Below, piece by piece: positions 16,834-25,732 of a stretch of DNA of 62,371 bases. The position numbers and the translations under genes were made by a program. Each line of letters begins with the position of its first letter. Positions within the stretch are counted from its first letter, which is position 1. Source of the DNA: Verrucomicrobiota bacterium. GTDB taxonomy: Bacteria > Verrucomicrobiota > Verrucomicrobiia > Limisphaerales > SIBE01. The stretch lies in assembly GCA_021733945.1 (NCBI GenBank), contig JAIPJX010000009.1:1-62371 (forward strand), written 5' to 3'. Below the pieces are notes generated by a model. That model saw only the letters and a program-made list of their open reading frames with translations. It was not told the origin of the DNA and did not search any database.

Positions 16834-18894
16834 CTACCAGGGTCGATAATCGGAACTTCCCAGCAGACGGTACCAATTTTCAATCCCCACCAACTCCGAC
16901 CGAACGCGCGGGCTGGCATCCGGGAATACCACCGGAATCGGTGCCGCGAGCGCCGTCAACTGCCGGACATCAAACGACTGCAGAAGACCGAAACAAAACA
17001 TTTCCGGCCGCTCATTGACACCCCAGTTGTATTCGAGAACCTCCTTCAGACTGCCAAGCGAACCGTGCAGCTCCACTCCGTCAATCGCCCGTTCCTCCAA
17101 AGCCGCCGCAACCAAAGTGATCAGGCTGCTTCGGGGTCCCAACGCGACCACCGCAACCGGTCCGGTCCGGTGTTGACTCTGGGACCAACGCGAAATGCCA
17201 ATCAACTGGCTGGCCTGAATACCCAGCGGCCTTTCCCCCACGGCCGCGACCAGCAGCGCAAAGAGATGATCCCGGCTCTGAATCCGGTTCTCCCCGAAAT
17301 AAAACGGGTCGACCAGCACGATACGGTTGCCCAGCGCCAGCATTCTTTCCACCTGATCAATCGCCCCGGCACGCCCCGCGTCCGCGAGAACAATCGTGGT
17401 CGCCTCCGGATGTTCCCCGCGAAACAACTCCAGCGCCGGCACCGTCCAGACGCCACCCGCCTGGAGACGCCACCACACGGCAGTGAGCCCGTTCGTCTGC
17501 ACGGATTTGACTCGTTCGGACCGGACCGCGTAGTTCCGGGTCCGGACGATTCCGTGCAACTCCATGCGCCGGGTCCGTTGCCAGCGATTGGCTGCCGCCG
17601 GATCGCCCGGAAGCGCAGGGTCCAGAGGAAGCGTTCGGGCCAATCCAAGGGCCATCGAGTTAAAATCCGCGTTTCCCGCAGGAAGATCGACTGCGAGCTG
17701 TTTGGCGCTCTTGATTTCGCTGGAACAATCGATCTCCTTCGAATCGATGGCCGGGTCTCCTGGGAAAAAATAATCACCGATCAGGCCATACCATTGCTGG
17801 CGATTGTCGATCTCGAAATTATGTGTTCCCGGGTCCTGGTTGATGTGGGTGCGCAGAAACCCGTCGCGATTGAGCAATCGATAGGCCGGCTCGGCAGCCT
17901 GGATCAGTGGCGGCAAGGCGTGATCCGAGGCGAAACAGCAATTGTCCCGGGCATTGAAGGTCAGGAGCGCCGGACGCGGTGCCAGCATCGCCGTCAAATG
18001 GGTGTAATCCACCACCGTCGCCAGGTCGCTCGGGGTCTGCTCGGAATCCCCCAGGTCCGAGACATTCCGGACGCGGGTGAAAAAGCTGGAGTAACCCGCC
18101 ACCGGATTGCAAAGGGTCACCCGAGTGTCCAGAGAGCTCACGAAGATCGTCTGCCAACCTCCGCCGGAAAGTCCCGCCACTCCGACGCGCGCGGGATCTG
18201 CGTTCGGGTGGGCAAGCAGCAAATCCAAGGCGCGCGTCATGGCCAGGTAAAACGGAGCGATCCCGCTGGTCCCGCACAGGTCGAGCTGGTTCATCCGGTA
18301 ATGATCCATGCCCGGTCCGCGCAGCTGCCCCATGTTGAACCATTCCACATTCAAGGCCAGCATGCCGCGTTTGGCCTGGTTGATGCACCGAATCTGCTTG
18401 TACGCCACCGCCTTTCCCTCCGGGTCGTGTCCGTTCACATTCAACGCGACCGGCACCCTGCCAGAGAGATTTTCCGGCTCGTAGAGCAAGGCCGGCACCC
18501 AGAGCCCCGGCAGGGCTTCGTACCGCAGTTTGCGGATTCGATACCCCTCCCCCCCCGGCACCGTCTCCAGCCATTCGACCTTTGCCGGTGCCCGTCGCCA
18601 CTGTGCCGCCTGCCCCCGGAACACAACATCGTCCAGAACCCGTTGACGAAGGCTCGCGGCCTGCGCCTCCCAGGCTCCGGCGGTTGTCGGCGGGTTCAGT
18701 CTGGGAATTCGCGCCTCCAGAAAAGCCGATACCTCCTCCAACGCAGTCGATGGCCCGGGCGCGGGTTCGTTCAGGAACCGACCTGCGATGCTGCCTGGCA
18801 CCGCGTCTCCACCGGTCCCGACGGCAGCCCGTGCGCCGGTGCTGAATTGGGGGCCGGCTGACAGCCCCAGGATCAAGGCGCTGAAACAACGCAT
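16834..18894 (-). CDS. secreted alpha/beta-hydrolase, acetyl xylan esterase-like
   Basis: From the ATG at 18894 the protein has 686 residues, with a hydrophobic N-terminus that looks like a signal peptide. The alpha/beta-hydrolase core carries the nucleophile elbow GLSGG (Ser near 243) and a candidate catalytic His in PGTHNFEID near residue 370. The arrangement resembles the large acetyl xylan esterase-related proteins common in polysaccharide-degrading bacteria, and a second hydrolase-like half lies beyond residue 430. The frame stays open far upstream to 19695, but that extension runs antisense to the exonuclease-like gene and is rejected. It leads the sugar importer genes, so it may act on an imported sugar's precursor. 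The substrate is uncertain. Confidence 0.75.
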   Translation of the reverse strand: MRCFSALILGLSAGPQFSTGARAAVGTGGDAVPGSIAGRFLNEPAPGPSTALEEVSAFLEARIPRLNPPTTAGAWEAQAASLRQRVLDDVVFRGQAAQWRRAPAKVEWLETVPGGEGYRIRKLRYEALPGLWVPALLYEPENLSGRVPVALNVNGHDPEGKAVAYKQIRCINQAKRGMLALNVEWFNMGQLRGPGMDHYRMNQLDLCGTSGIAPFYLAMTRALDLLLAHPNADPARVGVAGLSGGGWQTIFVSSLDTRVTLCNPVAGYSSFFTRVRNVSDLGDSEQTPSDLATVVDYTHLTAMLAPRPALLTFNARDNCCFASDHALPPLIQAAEPAYRLLNRDGFLRTHINQDPGTHNFEIDNRQQWYGLIGDYFFPGDPAIDSKEIDCSSEIKSAKQLAVDLPAGNADFNSMALGLARTLPLDPALPGDPAAANRWQRTRRMELHGIVRTRNYAVRSERVKSVQTNGLTAVWWRLQAGGVWTVPALELFRGEHPEATTIVLADAGRAGAIDQVERMLALGNRIVLVDPFYFGENRIQSRDHLFALLVAAVGERPLGIQASQLIGISRWSQSQHRTGPVAVVALGPRSSLITLVAAALEERAIDGVELHGSLGSLKEVLEYNWGVNERPEMFCFGLLQSFDVRQLTALAAPIPVVFPDASPRVRSELVGIENWYRLLGSSDYRPW

Positions 18895-19221
18895 CAACCC
18901 GAACACGCGCTGCCCCGACCGCAAACCGCCCCACGGTCGGGGCCTCTCTCCGTTCGTGGAGAGACGCTGGCGGCGAGTTGAAGCGGGATGCATTTCACCA
19001 AAACCAGGAGAGAAACCGGAGTGAACGTTCATTGAATCATATTTATGCGACCCAGAGCAGCCCTCTTGCCAGCCTTTTCTGCACCAGGGTCCGTGAAACG
19101 AACCAAAGGGCTCAATCCATTCGGCAAACGCGGCGGCCCCGAAACAAACACCGAAGCGGTGGTCGAAAATTCTTTCGCCCGGACGGGGTTCCCCGATAGA
19201 GTCATGCCCGCAAAAGGGATC
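18895..19221. other. divergent intergenic region
   Basis: These 327 bases separate the minus-strand hydrolase gene from the plus-strand exonuclease-like gene and should hold promoters for both. I see no convincing -35/-10 pair, repeat or RNA. In-frame extensions from both sides run into it but lack support. Confidence 0.4.
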
Positions 19222-19755
19222 ATGAAAAACCTCGTCTATTTCGACCTTGAAACTCAGAAATCGGCCGACGAAGTCGGTGGTTGGGGCAATATCCGGGACA
19301 TGAAGATGAGCGTCGGGGTGACTTACTCCACGCAGCGGGGGGGCTACAGGATCTACGGGGAGAAGGAGGTGCATGAACTGATCGAGGAGCTTCTCAAGGC
19401 CGATCTCGTCATCGGTTTCAACCATCTGCGGTTCGATTACGAGGTATTGCACGGATACACCGTCATGGACCTGCGCCAGGCACCCACGCTCGATTTGATG
19501 ATCGAGTTGCAGAAGGTCCTCAACCACAGGCTCTCTCTGGACAGCATTGCGACGACGACGTTGGGCGTTGAGAAAACCGCCGAAGGACTGCAGGCGATCG
19601 ACTGGTTTCGCGAGGGCAAAATGATGGAGATCGCCGAATACTGTTGTTACGACGTGAAGATCACCAAAATGGTTCACGAGTACGGAGCCGCCCACAAGGA
19701 ACTGTTCTACATGAACCGGTTCGGCACCCGGGTGACCGTTCCGATCGTCTGGTGA
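19222..19755 (+). CDS. DEDD-type 3'-5' exonuclease-like (RNase H fold) protein
   Basis: The 177-residue protein shows the three exonuclease motifs of the RNase H-like DEDD fold. Exo I is YFDLET near residues 6-11 (Asp, Glu), exo II is GFNHLRFDYEVL near 63-74 (Asp), and exo III is AEYCCYDVKIT near 140-150 (Asp). It is shorter than DnaQ or RNase D and has no other domain. It is predicted to degrade single-stranded DNA or RNA, but the substrate is unknown. I chose the ATG at 19222 because the first beta strand begins there and an AAAAGGGAT stretch lies upstream; an ATG at 19204 would add six residues. The gene appears monocistronic. Confidence 0.78.
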   Translation: MKNLVYFDLETQKSADEVGGWGNIRDMKMSVGVTYSTQRGGYRIYGEKEVHELIEELLKADLVIGFNHLRFDYEVLHGYTVMDLRQAPTLDLMIELQKVLNHRLSLDSIATTTLGVEKTAEGLQAIDWFREGKMMEIAEYCCYDVKITKMVHEYGAAHKELFYMNRFGTRVTVPIVW

Positions 19756-19896
19756 GGCGATCTGCGGGCTTGTGTCAACTGCCGGAATGGCGTATACGCT
19801 TTGGCGTGCAGGATTAACCTGCCCAATTCAGCGTAACCGGGAATCAACCCAATTTGAGCCAGCGCTCGCAGATACACATTTCTTAAACCAGGTCGT

Positions 19897-20859
19897 ATGG
19901 ACACCCTACTCAGCCAATTAAAAAACCACAGCATCATCGTCGCCGACACGGGAGATTTCGAGAGCATTCAAAAGTACCAGCCCCGCGACGCCACGACCAA
20001 TCCCAGCCTGTTGTTTAAAGCAGCCGGGATGGCTGAATACCAGGATCTGGTGAACCGCGTGCTGACGGAAACGCGCGCTGAGAACGTCCCAGCCGATCAG
20101 CGACTCGGACTGGCGCTGGACCGATTGGCGGTCGCATTCGGCATTGAGATCCTGAAAATCGTTTCCCACCGCGTCTCGACCGAGGTGGACGCCCGGCTGA
20201 GTTTCGACACCGAGGGATCGATCGCCAAAGCCAGGACGTTGATCGGCTATTACGAAAAAGCGGGCATCCCCAAGGAACGTATCCTGATCAAGATCGCCGC
20301 CACCTGGGAAGGCATCTGTGCCGCCAAACAGCTGACGAAGGAAGGAATTCACTGCAATCTGACCCTTCTCTTCTCCTTCGCCCAGGCTGTGGCATGCGCC
20401 GAAGCGGGAGTTCAGTTGATCTCGCCCTTTGTCGGCCGGATTCTTGACTGGCACAAAAAGTCCACCGGGCGCGCCGATTACACGGCCGCCGAGGACCCCG
20501 GCGTGCTGTCGGTCAGCCGGATCTACAACTACTACAAGAAACACGGCTACGCGACCGAGGTCATGGGGGCCAGCTTCCGCAACACCGGAGAGATCCTCGA
20601 ACTCGCAGGCTGCGATCTGCTGACCATCAGCCCGAACCTGCTCGAAGAACTCCAGAACGCCTCCGGAACGGTCGACGTCAAACTCAAGCCCGAATCGGCC
20701 GCCTCCTGCGAGGAACCAAAAATCTCCCTCAACGAAAGCGCGTTCCGCTGGATGCACAACGAAGATCAAATGGCGACGGAGAAACTCTCCGACGGCATCC
20801 GGTCATTCGCCTCCGACACCGTGAAGCTCGAGAAGCTGATCGCCCAGAAGCTCACCTAA
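19897..20859 (+). CDS. tal: transaldolase
   Basis: The 320-residue protein matches TalB-type transaldolases in length and motifs. [12 protein letters not shown] near residues 31-42 is the family signature. The Schiff-base Lys lies in [11 protein letters not shown] near 131-141, and [17 protein letters not shown] follows near 155-171. The enzyme transfers dihydroxyacetone between sedoheptulose 7-phosphate and glyceraldehyde 3-phosphate in the cytoplasmic pentose phosphate pathway. The gene is convergent with miaE, with only three bases between the stops. A conserved start MDTLLSQL supports the ATG at 19897. The upstream 141 bases contain a small GCGTATACGC palindrome of unknown meaning. Confidence 0.97.
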   Translation: MDTLLSQLKNHSIIVADTGDFESIQKYQPRDATTNPSLLFKAAGMAEYQDLVNRVLTETRAENVPADQRLGLALDRLAVAFGIEILKIVSHRVSTEVDARLSFDTEGSIAKARTLIGYYEKAGIPKERILIKIAATWEGICAAKQLTKEGIHCNLTLLFSFAQAVACAEAGVQLISPFVGRILDWHKKSTGRADYTAAEDPGVLSVSRIYNYYKKHGYATEVMGASFRNTGEILELAGCDLLTISPNLLEELQNASGTVDVKLKPESAASCEEPKISLNESAFRWMHNEDQMATEKLSDGIRSFASDTVKLEKLIAQKLT

Positions 20860-20862
20860 GCA

Positions 20863-21435
20863 TCAATGCAGGATGGGTGCCGGGTTGGGCTCACGCATCA
20901 GCCCCGCTTCCAGATCCAGGAATTCGTCCAAGCGCCGGTCCGTCTCCGCATCGTCAATGGCGCGCGCCATCAGGATGTAGGTTGCATAATGATTGCCCTC
21001 CGACTCAACCAGCCCCGCGTAGAAATCGGCCAGCCCGGGATCGATGGTTTTGAGTTCACGCGCCAGGATCTGGAATTTCTCACAGCTCCTTCCCTCGATA
21101 AACGCGCAGCAGATCAGGTGATCGATCACCTGCTGCCGGCACCCGCTGCGCATGGCCCGCATCAAACCGGAGATCCAGCGGCTGGGATTCGACTGGGAAA
21201 ACGGGATGCCGCGCTGTTTCAGCAGATCCAGCACCAGCTGAAAATGCTGCAGCTCCTCGATGGCGATCGCATTGAGCTCCCCCACGCGCGGGAACAGTTC
21301 CCGGTACCGCTCGAGCGTGAGCGCGGTGGTGGCGGCCTTGCGCTCCAGGTGAGCGTGATCGACCAGCACCAGCGGAAGGTTGGCCAGGACCTTCTGGAGC
21401 CAGCTCGCAGGTATTTTCTCGCGGAACATCAGCAT
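20863..21435 (-). CDS. miaE: tRNA-(ms2io6A)-hydroxylase MiaE
   Basis: The 190-residue protein has the ferritin-like diiron helices of MiaE. Ligand motifs are VDHAHLERKAA near residues 26-36, IEELQHF near 60-66, FIEGRSCEKF near 113-122, and VESEGNHYATY near 143-153. The enzyme hydroxylates the isopentenyl side chain of 2-methylthio-N6-isopentenyl-adenosine at tRNA position 37 with oxygen, so it implies aerobic growth and the presence of MiaA and MiaB elsewhere. It is convergent with tal and lies near the tRNA-Ser gene, although serine tRNAs reading UCC are not usual substrates. Start at MLMFREKIP is the best available. Confidence 0.9.
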   Translation of the reverse strand: MLMFREKIPASWLQKVLANLPLVLVDHAHLERKAATTALTLERYRELFPRVGELNAIAIEELQHFQLVLDLLKQRGIPFSQSNPSRWISGLMRAMRSGCRQQVIDHLICCAFIEGRSCEKFQILARELKTIDPGLADFYAGLVESEGNHYATYILMARAIDDAETDRRLDEFLDLEAGLMREPNPAPILH

Positions 21436-21589
21436 GCCCTACTCTGGCCTTCTGTCCCGCGTCAGACAAGAGGGAACCCCTGCACCGGGACAACACACAC
21501 CCGGGCAGGAAAAACGAATCGAAAGGCGACTCCGGAAAAGTGTTGCGTCCCCCAGTCAACTGTCGCACTTTAAGCCTCGACCGCGAGGT

Positions 21590-21679
<90 letters not shown>

Positions 21680-22224
21680 TTTCTTAGCCAAGGACTTACG
21701 AAAACACCACCGGAAGTTACACCCAAAAGTTACACGTTTTCCACCCGTGTCATGGATGTTTGAGCGTGTTATCGATGTGTTTTCAATATCGGTGCCCGGG
21801 GCGCCCAATCGATCCGCTGAGAGGCAACCTCAACGAATCGTGAGGCCAATGGAGCGTGACCTTTTAGGGATCTCGGAGGAATTCACAGCATATCCTACAC
21901 GAGAGTCACGGGAGACGGGAAAGGGACGGGGTTGGAGCCAATCACGAACATTACGCGGCGAAGCCATTGGGAATACCTTGCCTTCCGGGATAACCAGGCT
22001 TTTGTTTCCCAGGCCACCGCAGATCGAGACCGGTGGCCCGGAACGCATCCTGTGCCTCGAGGGCTCCACATGAACCGTCCGGCGGTCTTTCCTCGTATCT
22101 TGTTGCGTAAGAATTTGTTTGCGTAAGGGTGCCTTTCAAATAATCTCCGTCCAACAAACCGCATTGGAAGGAGCGAAACGATTCGCATTTGGGAAGGCTG
22201 TAGACACACCAGCTGTATTTCATC
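21680..22224. other. intergenic start of the island, no gene recognised
   Basis: The 545 bases between the tRNA and the hsdM remnant have no recognisable gene. No integrase fragment is seen, and I find no repeat of the tRNA 3' end that would mark an att site. Confidence 0.45.
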
Positions 22225-22336
22225 ATGGCCCGCGCAAAATCCTGTCAATCGAAAGACTCCACCGCCAATCTCGGCTTTGAAGCCAAATTGTGGCTTGCCG
22301 CCGACAAGCTCCGCAACAACATGGACGCGGCGGTGC
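22225..22336 (+). pseudogene. hsdM remnant (5' end only)
   Basis: The ATG at 22225 starts a sequence typical of type I modification subunits (NLGFEAKLWLAADKLRNNMD). After about 37 codons the similarity stops at MDAA, and the sequence jumps into hsdS in another frame. The hsdM frame meets a stop at 22363-22365. Nearly all of the methyltransferase, including its catalytic motifs, is missing, so no modification activity can come from this copy. Confidence 0.78.
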
Positions 22337-23231
22337 TTGGGCGCTGGACGACAAGATCGAGTTGAACCGGCGGATGAACGCGACGCTGGAGGCGGTTGCC
22401 CGCGCCCTTTTTCGATCATGGTTCGTCGACTTTGATCCGGTTCGTCAGAACATGGATAGGCGCGGGCAAAAGAGTGAAATAGGAAAATGGAAGAGTGAAA
22501 TGGAACAGCCTTCTGACATTTCTAATTTCACTTTTCAATCTTCACTCTTTCTCTCCCCCGCCACCGCAGCCCTCTTTCCCGAGCACTTCCAAGACTCACC
22601 GCTTGGCCATATCCCGAAAGGTTGGGACACGGGTTCAATCCTTCGGCAAGCTGACTTGCTGAGTGGTGGAACTCCAAAGACGGATGTTCCGGCTTACTGG
22701 AACGGCGATGTGCCGTGGGCCAGCGCGAAGGATGTATCCCAATGCGGTGAAGCCTTCCTCGTGTCCACCGAGCGAACCATCACCAAGCAAGGAGTTGAGG
22801 AGAGCTCCACGAAGATCATCCCCGCCAACGCGACCGTCGTTGTCGCGCGGGGCGCGACGACCGGGAGGCTCACCATGTTCGGCCACGCAATGGCAATGAA
22901 TCAGACCTGCTACGGGCTGCGCTCGAAGGTCGGTGCGCCCTTCGCGCTCTACTGCAATGCCCGGCACTTCATCGAACGGCTCGTGCAAGGCGGTCACGGC
23001 TCCATCTTCGACACGATCACGACGAGCACCTTTGAAGCGACCGACGTTCTGCTCGCTCCGAAGGAAGTCCTGCTCGCCTTCGACAAGCAAGTGACGCCGC
23101 TATTCCAGCAAGTCCACGCCAACCTCCACCAATCCCGCACCCTCTCTACCCTGCGCGACACGCTGCTGCCGAAGCTGCTGAGCGGGGAGTTGAGCGTCGA
23201 ACAAACAATCGAGAGACTGTCTGCCCGATGA
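22337..23231 (+). pseudogene. hsdS remnant (central and second recognition domain)
   Basis: Just after the junction the frame reads ALDDKIELNRRMNATLEA and SWFVDFDP, the conserved central spacer of type I specificity subunits. A second target-recognition domain follows (LGHIPKGWD, LLSGGTPKT, YWNGDVPWASAKDV) and then the C-terminal conserved repeat ending TLLPKLLSGELSVEQTIERL. The first recognition domain is gone. An 84-base palindromic repeat is inserted in frame at 22468-22551. The frame is open, so a half-length S subunit might be made, but its M partner here is destroyed. The stop overlaps the ATG of the GIY-YIG gene by four bases. Confidence 0.8.
22468..22551. repeat. AGAGTGAA-type palindromic repeat inside hsdS
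   Basis: The left arm reads AAAGAGTGAAATAGG and the right arm reads ATTTCACTTTTC followed by TTCACTCTTT. Together they form an imperfect inverted repeat. The element inserts about 28 codons into the HsdS linker and keeps the frame open. A related copy sits inside the hsdR fragment at 24140-24215. Confidence 0.7.
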
Positions 23232-24079
23232 ACAAACCCTATTCCATCAAGATTTTCCTTCCCGGCGGTGATCCTGATGGTATACGCACCATCGAGAAAT
23301 CAAATTGGAGCGGTGCGGGCATTGTCATCCCCCGAGCTCTGATGGGGGAAGCGAAGAGCCGCCGTGAACTCACGCGCACCGGCGTGTATGTGCTTGTCGG
23401 CCCGCCCGAAGAGTCGGGTTTGCCGCGCGTCTATGTCGGCGAGGGCGATCCGATCAAACCCCGGCTAGAACAGCACGCCTCGAAGAAGGATTTTTGGACA
23501 AGCTGCATCGCGTTCACGAGCAAAGACGAGAACCTGAACAAGGCGCATGTGCAGTATATCGAATCACGCTTGATCACTTTCGCCGCGCAAGCCAAGCGGT
23601 GTGTTTTAGACAATGGGAACGCGCCCGCTTTGCCGTCACTCTCGGAAGCAGATGCAGCGGATGCCGAAGGTTTCCTTTCGGAGATGATGCTCTGTTTTCC
23701 TGTGCTTGGTCTCAGCGTCTTCACCGCTGCCGCGCCGATCCAGAAGAGTGCCAATCTGCTATTCATAAACGCCAAAGGCATAAAAGCCGAAGGAATGGAG
23801 ACGCATGATGGTTTCGTTGTTCGCACCGGGAGCGGAGCGGTCAAAGGCGAAGTTCCGTCATGTCACGCCTACCTGAAGGAGCTGCGTGCTGCTTTGATTT
23901 CCAACGGGGTCTTGAAGCCTGCGGGTGATGGTTACGTTTTCGCCCAGGATTATATATTCCCATCGCCCTCAACCGCGGCGGGAGTCGTGCAAGGACGCGC
24001 AGCCAATGGTCGCGTGGACTGGAAGACGAAAGACGGTAAAACCCTCAAAGACCTTCAGGAGGCCGAAGCAAAAGAATGA
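23228..24079 (+). CDS. GIY-YIG nuclease-like protein with DUF4357-like C-terminus
   Basis: The 283-residue protein has a GIY-YIG-like core: TGVYVLVG near residues 52-59, RVYVGEGDPIKPRLEQH near 67-83, then FTSKDENLNKAHVQYIESRL near 95-114, with a candidate catalytic Glu near 112. The C-terminal part (about 200-275) resembles the small DUF4357-type domain often found with restriction-modification genes. It overlaps the hsdS stop by four bases and is followed by an hsdR fragment with another four-base overlap, so it was part of the original operon. It appears intact and may be a nuclease or an accessory to the system. A truncated paralogue lies at 26602-26949. Confidence 0.72.
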   Translation: MNKPYSIKIFLPGGDPDGIRTIEKSNWSGAGIVIPRALMGEAKSRRELTRTGVYVLVGPPEESGLPRVYVGEGDPIKPRLEQHASKKDFWTSCIAFTSKDENLNKAHVQYIESRLITFAAQAKRCVLDNGNAPALPSLSEADAADAEGFLSEMMLCFPVLGLSVFTAAAPIQKSANLLFINAKGIKAEGMETHDGFVVRTGSGAVKGEVPSCHAYLKELRAALISNGVLKPAGDGYVFAQDYIFPSPSTAAGVVQGRAANGRVDWKTKDGKTLKDLQEAEAKE

Positions 24080-24139
24080 GCCTCAACGAATCCATCGTCG
24101 AAGCCGCCGCCCTCGAATGGTTCGGGGAGATGGGCGGGG
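24076..24139 (+). pseudogene. hsdR remnant 1 (5' end)
   Basis: The ATG at 24076, overlapping the GIY-YIG stop, begins MSLNESIVEAAALEWFGEMG, the typical N-terminus of type I restriction subunits. It breaks off after about 21 codons into a palindromic repeat. The same N-terminus occurs again at 25729, so two hsdR starts are present. Confidence 0.75.
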
Positions 24140-24215
24140 GAAGAGTGAAGAGTGAATTCGTAAGCGTGAAATCCAGAACCTTATTTCCAATTTCACTTTT
24201 CACCATTCTCTTTTC
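24140..24215. repeat. AGAGTGAA-type palindromic repeat inside hsdR
   Basis: This is related to the copy at 22468-22551. The left arm reads AAGAGTGAAGAGTGAA and the right arm reads CCAATTTCACTTTTCACC then TTCTCTTTT. It marks the exact point where hsdR remnant 1 ends. Confidence 0.7.
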
Positions 24216-24226
24216 CCCTCCCCCCC

Positions 24227-24307
24227 CTCGCCGCCCTGCGCGACACGCTGCTGCCCAAGTTGCTGAGCGGGGAGTTGAGCGTGGCAGCGGACGAACTACT
24301 AAAATGA
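24227..24307 (+). pseudogene. hsdS remnant 2 (3' tail)
   Basis: An open stretch of 26 codons matches the C-terminal end of the first hsdS remnant: LRDTLLPKLLSGELSV, then AADELLK and a TGA stop. It lacks everything upstream. It shows that a second hsdS copy once ended here, just before the fic gene. Confidence 0.75.
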
Positions 24308-24369
24308 AACGTTTTAGTATTCAGTTGCACATTTCGTCCTTTCTACTAATCTAAATCGAATTAGTAGAA
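24297..24369 (+). promoter_or_regulatory. paired operator-like dyads and promoter of the fic gene
   Basis: Two perfect dyads share half-sites TACTAA and TTAGTA at identical spacing (TACTAA-N11-TTAGTA). Dyad 1 spans 24297-24319 with 8-bp arms; dyad 2 spans 24341-24369 with 10-bp arms. They are 47 bases apart. A candidate promoter has TTGCAC at 24325-24330 between the dyads and TAATCT at 24347-24352 inside dyad 2. A repressor bound to dyad 2 would block transcription of fic, whose ATG is at 24386 behind an AGGAAG site. Dyad 1 also covers the hsdS tail stop codon. Confidence 0.65.
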
Positions 24370-24385
24370 CATTGACAGGAAGCCG

Positions 24386-25732
24386 ATGCGCATCCCGCAA
24401 ACACCGCCGAAACTGAACGTTCTGATGGCTGAAGTGAAGCAGCCAGAGCAGATGATGCACTTCTTTTCCCTGATGCGGGAGGCGGAGACGCAACGGCACT
24501 ACCTGCATTGGGACAAGTTGCGCCGTTACTCGCCGCCAGAGGGGATGAACCACCGGGAGTGGTGGTTGGTGCAGAAGCTTTCCCGGATGGACGCGCTGAA
24601 GTCAATCCCGCTGAAGGACACGGCACAGGGGACGTTCCAGTTCGCCGTGACGGAGTTGGTGATGGAAGAACTGCACCAGATTGACCTCGGCGCGGGGGGG
24701 CTGGTGAGCATTCCGGAGCCGATTACCAACCCGCAGACGCGCGACCGTTATCTAGTGAGTTCGCTGATGGAGGAGGCAATCACGTCCAGCCAGCTCGAAG
24801 GCGCGGTGACGACGCGCGAGGTGGCGAAGGAGATGATCCGCTCGGGCCGCAAGCCGCGCGACATCAGCGAGCAGATGATCCTGAACAACTACGTGACGAT
24901 GCAGCGCATCCGGGCGCTGAAAGCATCGACGCTGTCGCCAGAGCTGGTGTTCCAGGTTCACCGGCTGGTGACAGAGAAGACGCTGGATGATCCGACCGCA
25001 GCGGGGCGCTTCCGCCGCGCGGATGAGAAGCGTGTGGTCGGCGATGATTTCGGGCATGTGTTTCACGATCCGCCGCCCGCAGAGGAACTCACAGAGCGGA
25101 TGGCCGCGATGTGCGCTTTCGCCAATGGCGAAACGCCCGGCTATTTCGTGCATCCGGCGGTGCGGGCGATCATCCTGCACTTCTGGCTGGCCTACGATCA
25201 TCCCTTTGTGGACGGCAACGGGCGGACGGCTCGGGCGCTGTTTTACTGGGCGATGCTGCACAGCGGCTACTGGCTGTTCGAGTTCATCTCAATTTCCAAC
25301 ATTCTGCGCAAAGCACCGGTGGAATACGGCCGGTCATTTCTCTACACGGAGACGGACGACAACGACCTGACGTATTTCATCATTGCCCAGACGCAGGTGA
25401 TCCGCCGGGCCATCCGCGAGCTGCATACTTACATCGAGCGCAAAACGGCTGAACTGAAGGACGTGGAATCGCACATGCGGGCGCTGGATTTGTTCAATCA
25501 CCGGCAGGTGGAGATTATCCGCAACGCGCTCAAGCATCCGGGGCAGCGATACACCTTCGCCAGCCACCAAACGAGTCATAACGTGGTGTATCAAACTGCG
25601 CGCACCGACCTCCTTGACCTCGGCGAGCGCGGTGTCCTGGAGAAGCGCAAGAAGGGCAAGCAAATGGTCTTTGTCGCACCTGCGGATTTGTCGGCAAGAC
25701 TGCTGACGCTGGAGAAGGAGGCAGGAGCATGA
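24386..25732 (+). CDS. Fic family protein (Fic/DOC AMP transferase type)
   Basis: The 448-residue protein has the complete catalytic Fic motif HPFVDGNGRTAR at about residues 272-283, with the His that activates the target hydroxyl and the Arg that holds the nucleotide phosphates. An N-terminal inhibitory helix motif of the (S/T)xxxE(G/N) form is present as SSQLEG near 134-139, so it is a self-inhibited class II-like enzyme. The N-terminal Fic_N-like region and a C-terminal winged-helix-like part (about 370-445) match the common Fic-HTH architecture. It would AMPylate a protein target when inhibition is relieved. Its ending GCATGA overlaps the second hsdR start. It is the only clearly intact gene of the island apart from the first GIY-YIG gene. 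Confidence 0.9.
   Translation: MRIPQTPPKLNVLMAEVKQPEQMMHFFSLMREAETQRHYLHWDKLRRYSPPEGMNHREWWLVQKLSRMDALKSIPLKDTAQGTFQFAVTELVMEELHQIDLGAGGLVSIPEPITNPQTRDRYLVSSLMEEAITSSQLEGAVTTREVAKEMIRSGRKPRDISEQMILNNYVTMQRIRALKASTLSPELVFQVHRLVTEKTLDDPTAAGRFRRADEKRVVGDDFGHVFHDPPPAEELTERMAAMCAFANGETPGYFVHPAVRAIILHFWLAYDHPFVDGNGRTARALFYWAMLHSGYWLFEFISISNILRKAPVEYGRSFLYTETDDNDLTYFIIAQTQVIRRAIRELHTYIERKTAELKDVESHMRALDLFNHRQVEIIRNALKHPGQRYTFASHQTSHNVVYQTARTDLLDLGERGVLEKRKKGKQMVFVAPADLSARLLTLEKEAGA

Noticed and set aside
18895-19695. In-frame N-terminal extension of the esterase-like gene (to 953 residues)
   Set aside because: It runs antisense through the exonuclease-like gene, shows no family similarity, and would place the signal peptide inside the protein.
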